A stretch of DNA of 64,000 nucleotides from Williamsia muralis NBRC 105860 (GTDB taxonomy: Bacteria; Actinomycetota; Actinomycetes; Mycobacteriales; Mycobacteriaceae), in the NCBI RefSeq assembly GCF_001598915.1, contig NZ_BDAP01000005.1, forward strand, positions 62,001-126,000. The letters are read 5' to 3'. Of this stretch, positions 61,203-64,000 are shown in pieces. The position numbers and the translations under genes were made by a program. Numbering within the stretch: the first letter of the stretch is position 1; each line of letters starts with the position of its first letter. The notes under the pieces are model-generated. The model was not told the origin of the DNA and did not search any database. It was given only the letters and a program-made list of their open reading frames with translations.

Positions 61203-61251
61203 TAGTGCAGGCATCTCGCGGTGTTCCTGCGCTAATTGGATTTAGCGCAGG
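61203..61251. repeat. Right repeat and palindrome cluster of second island
   Basis: 61226-61246 matches the left repeat. CCTGCGCTAA-TTGGAT-TTAGCGCAGG is a perfect 10-bp inverted repeat, and an upstream ATTAGTGCAGG is a further inverted copy with one mismatch. Three arms of one half-site next to a recombinase gene resemble core and arm sites, though a terminator or operator is also possible. Confidence 0.5.
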
Positions 61252-61332
61252 ATGTCCCCATCCGGGCCGCGGCTGGGGCGGGCCAGTTCTTCGGCACGGC
61301 CAGCCCGATTTACCGCAGGCCATGATGGTGGC

Positions 61333-61947
61333 ATGGCTGCTACCCACTCTTCGCCCCAGTTCGAGTCAAAGAGCGAGCGGCTCGAACACCCACATGTTGC
61401 GACGTTGAACGCAATGGTGAACCAGTGGCGAGAAGGCCCCGGTAGTCCAGTGGTCCCGTGGTTCGATCCCGATGACGCGGGAGCAGCGGCGAGAGTCCTG
61501 ATCTTGATGGAATCACCTGCCCCTGCTACTGCTGAAATGGGCGCGGCAGCATTTTGCTCTTTGGACAACGACGATCGCTCGAACCGCACCATGCGGTCGA
61601 TGATGGCCGAGGTCGGCTTGGCCCGATCTGCATGTGTGAAATGGAACGTCGTTCCGTCGGTTTTGCCCACTCGGGCACCTACTTTCGCCGACATCGATGC
61701 CGCACGACCCATGTTGATCCCCGTGCTCGCCCAGCTCCCCGCGCTTGAGGTCGTTGTGGCCGTAGGTAGGCCCGCGCTGCACGGACTCACCCGCGCGTTG
61801 TGGGCGGGTGAGTTGCCAGGCCTCTATCGCCTGGTGTCCACACCCCACCCGTCACAACGCACTGCGCTCGCCGCAATCGCCGCCGCGGACCGCCTTCGTT
61901 CCACGCTGACTCGTGTCGCTGAACACATCGCCACCGCCGAGGGTTAG
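61333..61947 (+). CDS. Uracil-DNA glycosylase superfamily protein
   Basis: A 204-residue protein with UDG-fold motifs: VLILMESPAPATAEMGAAAF in motif A position, CVKWNVVPSVLP, VVVAVGRPALHGL, and VSTPHPSQR as the His-containing motif B. The classical GQDPYH/GEAPG motif is replaced by MESPAPA, so activity on uracil is uncertain; many such actinobacterial members are uncharacterised. ATG 61333 begins MAATHSSPQFESKSERL. It lies just outside the second island's right repeat. It may act in base repair. Confidence 0.75.
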   Translation: MAATHSSPQFESKSERLEHPHVATLNAMVNQWREGPGSPVVPWFDPDDAGAAARVLILMESPAPATAEMGAAAFCSLDNDDRSNRTMRSMMAEVGLARSACVKWNVVPSVLPTRAPTFADIDAARPMLIPVLAQLPALEVVVAVGRPALHGLTRALWAGELPGLYRLVSTPHPSQRTALAAIAAADRLRSTLTRVAEHIATAEG

Positions 61948-62068
61948 TGGCCGTACCCGACGCCCCTGAGCCCGACAGGCATTAAAACGCCGGCGCCGTG
62001 GCCGAACTCTTTCAGTGAGCCGACGGCTGTCGGTTTCGGACCTTGATCCTGGATCTACGATTGCGCTC

Positions 62069-63016
62069 ATGACAAAGGCAGTAGTCGCGAGCTCGTATGG
62101 CGGTCCGGAAGTCCTCCAGGTCAAAGATCTCGACCTCGGTAACCCAGGGCCGGGAGAAGTGCTGATCGACGTCAAGGCGGCGGGCGTCAACCCCGTCGAC
62201 CTCAAGCTCTACAGCGGCGCCTTCGGTACCGACCCGAGCAAGCTCCCTTTGCATTTGGGCATGGAGGTGTCGGGTGTGATCGCCGCCGTCGGACCCGATG
62301 CCGCGGGCATCTCAGGTCCACTGTCCGTCGGCGACGAGGTGATCGCCTTCCGGGTCAAAGGTGGCTATGCAGAGCAGGTGCTGACGTCGGCCTCCAACGT
62401 GGTGACCAAGCCCGCCACGATCTCGTTCGAACAAGCGGCGGGTCTGATGCTCGTCGGTGCGACCGCAGTTCATCTACTCGAGACCGTTCACCCTGTGGCG
62501 GGCGAAACGGTACTGATCCACGGTGGCGCCGGCGGTGTTGGGCTCAGCGCCGTGCAACTGGCAGTGCAGCGTGGATCCACGGTGATCGCCACCGCCAGCC
62601 ACCGTAGACACGGGGTTCTGACCGAATCGGGTGCTGTGCCTGTCCTTTACGGGTCGGGCCTGGCCGACCGCGTCCGTTCCCTCGCACCGGAGGGCGTCGA
62701 CGCCGCCATTGACACCGTGGGCACGGACGAAGCAATATCGGTATCGCTCGAGTTGGTCTCGGATCAAAGCCGGATCGCGACCATCGCGGGCTTCGGCAAA
62801 ACTGACGGGACCGGGATCAGACTCCTCGGTAACGGGCCCGGGGCCGACCCCGGCACCGCCATTCGTGATGCCGCACGCGCCGACCTCGCGCGCTTGGCCG
62901 GCGACGGCAGCCTGCGGGTCGAGATCGACCGGACCTATCCGCTCGACCACGCTGCGGACGCCCACCGATACCTGCAAGACGGTCACGCCGCCGGCAAGGT
63001 GATCTTGCTACCCTGA
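62069..63016 (+). CDS. NADP-dependent quinone oxidoreductase-like MDR protein
   Basis: A 315-residue medium-chain reductase of the zinc-free QOR type: AVVASSYGGPEVLQVKDLDL, AAGVNPVDLKLYSGAFG, VSGVIAAVGPDAAG and the NADP loop IHGGAGGVGLSAVQLA; C-terminal YLQDGHAAGKVIL. It likely reduces quinones or enones. ATG 62069 lacks a ribosome site, but TACGAT (62056-62061) is 7 nt before it, so a leaderless mRNA is likely. Confidence 0.9.
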   Translation: MTKAVVASSYGGPEVLQVKDLDLGNPGPGEVLIDVKAAGVNPVDLKLYSGAFGTDPSKLPLHLGMEVSGVIAAVGPDAAGISGPLSVGDEVIAFRVKGGYAEQVLTSASNVVTKPATISFEQAAGLMLVGATAVHLLETVHPVAGETVLIHGGAGGVGLSAVQLAVQRGSTVIATASHRRHGVLTESGAVPVLYGSGLADRVRSLAPEGVDAAIDTVGTDEAISVSLELVSDQSRIATIAGFGKTDGTGIRLLGNGPGADPGTAIRDAARADLARLAGDGSLRVEIDRTYPLDHAADAHRYLQDGHAAGKVILLP

Positions 63017-63024
63017 CCCCAGCG

Positions 63025-64000
63025 CTACCAACTCAACAACGGGTCATCCTCGGCGACAACGATTCCGACACTTCCGGACTCGACGCGTCGGACGCCGAAC
63101 AACATCTCGATCAGCTCCGCGGTGGTCAGCCCTGCTTCTTCCGACCATCGTCGTGACCTGTGTAGCGCACGCGACGACCACGTCGTCACCGACGCCGAGT
63201 ACCCAGAACCGAATTCGACATCCACCTGCCCGGCCGCACCGGGCGCCACCTCGGCAGTGAGGCAAGCGATGCTGTCGGCGGAGACGACGACGCGACCGGT
63301 CACCGCGACGACGAACCGGCACCGCGACAGCACCTTCGGGTCCGGCTCACCGAGACGGACACGGGAGTCATGAATACCCAGTTCACGCAACAGAGTGCCG
63401 GCGTCGAGTCCGGTCAACCACACCGCAGCGTCGACGCCTCTGAGCACGCTGGACACCGTGTGCAGCAACGACGGCGCAGTATGACCATCAGTCGAGACCA
63501 CGACGGCCACGTCCGGAATCAAGTACTGCAGACCGGTGGCTCTCGCGGCAGGATCGGTGAGCAACGGCGCCAGGGCCAGTGCTTCGGCGTTCTTTTCCGC
63601 CGCTCGGTCCGTCACCGGGCGCTCCGCCCAGTCAGGCCCGTCGTGCCAGGCCACCGCTGCAGGTTCATGCGCGAATACGGCGCCCATCATGAAGGCCCGG
63701 TTCGCCAGTTCCCAGTCCTCTCCCCCGTACTGCACAAACGACTGGTCAAAACCCCCGATGGCTTCGAACAGTCCACGGCTGCATGTCATCACAGCACTGA
63801 GTATGTACTTGTACCCATCCCAACCGGGCGTGAGAAGGTCGCGGGTGCGGTCGTATCCGTCCACCAACCATTGCGGTTCGTGGTGGTGCGTTTGTTCCGT
63901 GTGCGCGTTGTCCGACAACCAGCTGACGACCGACTCCGCAGTGACCTGCGCGAGGTCCGCGTGCTTACGCCTTCCGACGACGACGGTGTCCGGGGCCACC
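63025..64000 (-). CDS. Glycosyltransferase, GT2/GT7C-like (partial, 5' end outside window)
   Basis: The C-terminal about 325 residues of a larger protein. A catalytic-domain end is visible as GFDQSFVQYGGEDWELANRA, the C-terminal galactosyltransferase-type motif (GG.D.F..YG.ED.E), and WHDGPDW. A second domain without assignment (VAVVVSTDGHTAPSLLHTVS) follows. The frame is open to the window edge and the true start lies beyond. It is convergent with the QOR gene. Probably makes a cell-wall or secreted polysaccharide. Confidence 0.8.
   Translation of the reverse strand, partial: VAPDTVVVGRRKHADLAQVTAESVVSWLSDNAHTEQTHHHEPQWLVDGYDRTRDLLTPGWDGYKYILSAVMTCSRGLFEAIGGFDQSFVQYGGEDWELANRAFMMGAVFAHEPAAVAWHDGPDWAERPVTDRAAEKNAEALALAPLLTDPAARATGLQYLIPDVAVVVSTDGHTAPSLLHTVSSVLRGVDAAVWLTGLDAGTLLRELGIHDSRVRLGEPDPKVLSRCRFVVAVTGRVVVSADSIACLTAEVAPGAAGQVDVEFGSGYSASVTTWSSRALHRSRRWSEEAGLTTAELIEMLFGVRRVESGSVGIVVAEDDPLLSW

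Larger units (their letters stand above)
56201..61246. mobile_element. Second decayed island carrying the Mrr-NACHT gene
   Basis: About 5 kb between two similar 21-bp repeats. It holds an intact Mrr-NACHT gene (56706-60065), a truncated tyrosine recombinase pseudogene (60066-60754) and a further broken gene (60751-61142) overlapping the recombinase start. The recombinase remnant lies at the right edge, where an integrase gene normally sits. The boundaries are inferred from the short repeats and may be imprecise. Confidence 0.45.

Noticed and set aside
61436-61478. tRNA-like phrase (GGTAGTCCAGTGGT and GGTTCGATCCC)
   Set aside because: No acceptor or anticodon stem can be formed, and it lies inside the UDG-like coding sequence.
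1-64000. CRISPR arrays, rRNA operons or insertion sequences
   Set aside because: No regularly spaced repeats, no rRNA segments and no recognisable transposase were found by reading.

Overview
The window is high-GC DNA with short intergenic gaps, GTG/TTG starts, lipoproteins and ANTAR regulators. It looks like a chromosomal segment of a mycolic-acid actinomycete (order Mycobacteriales). The order pdtaR / tRNA / polA and the block MTA phosphorylase - epimerase - glycosyltransferase - DUF2064 both recall Mycobacterium tuberculosis. I favour Gordonia, Williamsia or Rhodococcus, but the sequence alone does not fix the genus.

Layout. (1) 1-11.1 kb is core: an ECF42-type sigma factor with its DGPF/YCII partner, DNA polymerase I, a branched-chain amino-acid-type ABC transporter (livHMGF on +, the binding lipoprotein convergent on -), and the ANTAR response regulator PdtaR. 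(2) 11.09-16.74 kb is a 5.6-kb island in the 3' half of a tRNA gene with anticodon CAA, bounded by 50-bp direct repeats. It holds a frameshift-riddled HNH endonuclease and one intact giant gene (1267 aa): a nucleoside-phosphorylase/MTAN domain, a STAND-like NTPase with a lysine-less P-loop, TPRs and an OB-like C-terminus. This is the strongest candidate for a little-described system. (3) 16.9-30.1 kb is a MarR-controlled catabolic operon of 15 genes: Rieske oxygenase plus its reductase, extradiol dioxygenase, meta-cleavage-type hydrolase, aldehyde dehydrogenase, two SDRs, ThDP enzyme, two RidA proteins, cupin, three poorly understood small proteins and an aromatic-acid MFS transporter. A tandem palindromic operator overlaps its promoter. 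The gene set fits oxygenative breakdown of an aromatic, possibly nitrogen-containing, compound.

(4) 30.2-47 kb is a mosaic: ArsR/NmrA divergent pair, MerR-controlled ABC-2 exporter with a translationally coupled 36-aa leader ORF, crotonase remnant, PucR regulator, a desaturase-ferredoxin reductase fusion with an SDR, GAF-ANTAR regulator, DUF1275 protein, GtrA protein, and a cytochrome-b/molybdopterin fusion. (5) 47-54.2 kb is a conserved envelope/sugar block with a two-component system, an epimerase and MTA phosphorylase, followed by a DHA2 drug exporter. (6) 56.2-61.3 kb is a second decayed island. It holds an intact Mrr-nuclease-NACHT protein (1119 aa) beside a tyrosine-recombinase pseudogene and is flanked by similar 21-bp repeats. 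(7) The window ends with a UDG-superfamily protein, a quinone-oxidoreductase-like MDR enzyme and a partial glycosyltransferase.

The main pattern is two separate islands whose mobility genes are ruined while each keeps one large, open, probably antiviral NTPase gene.
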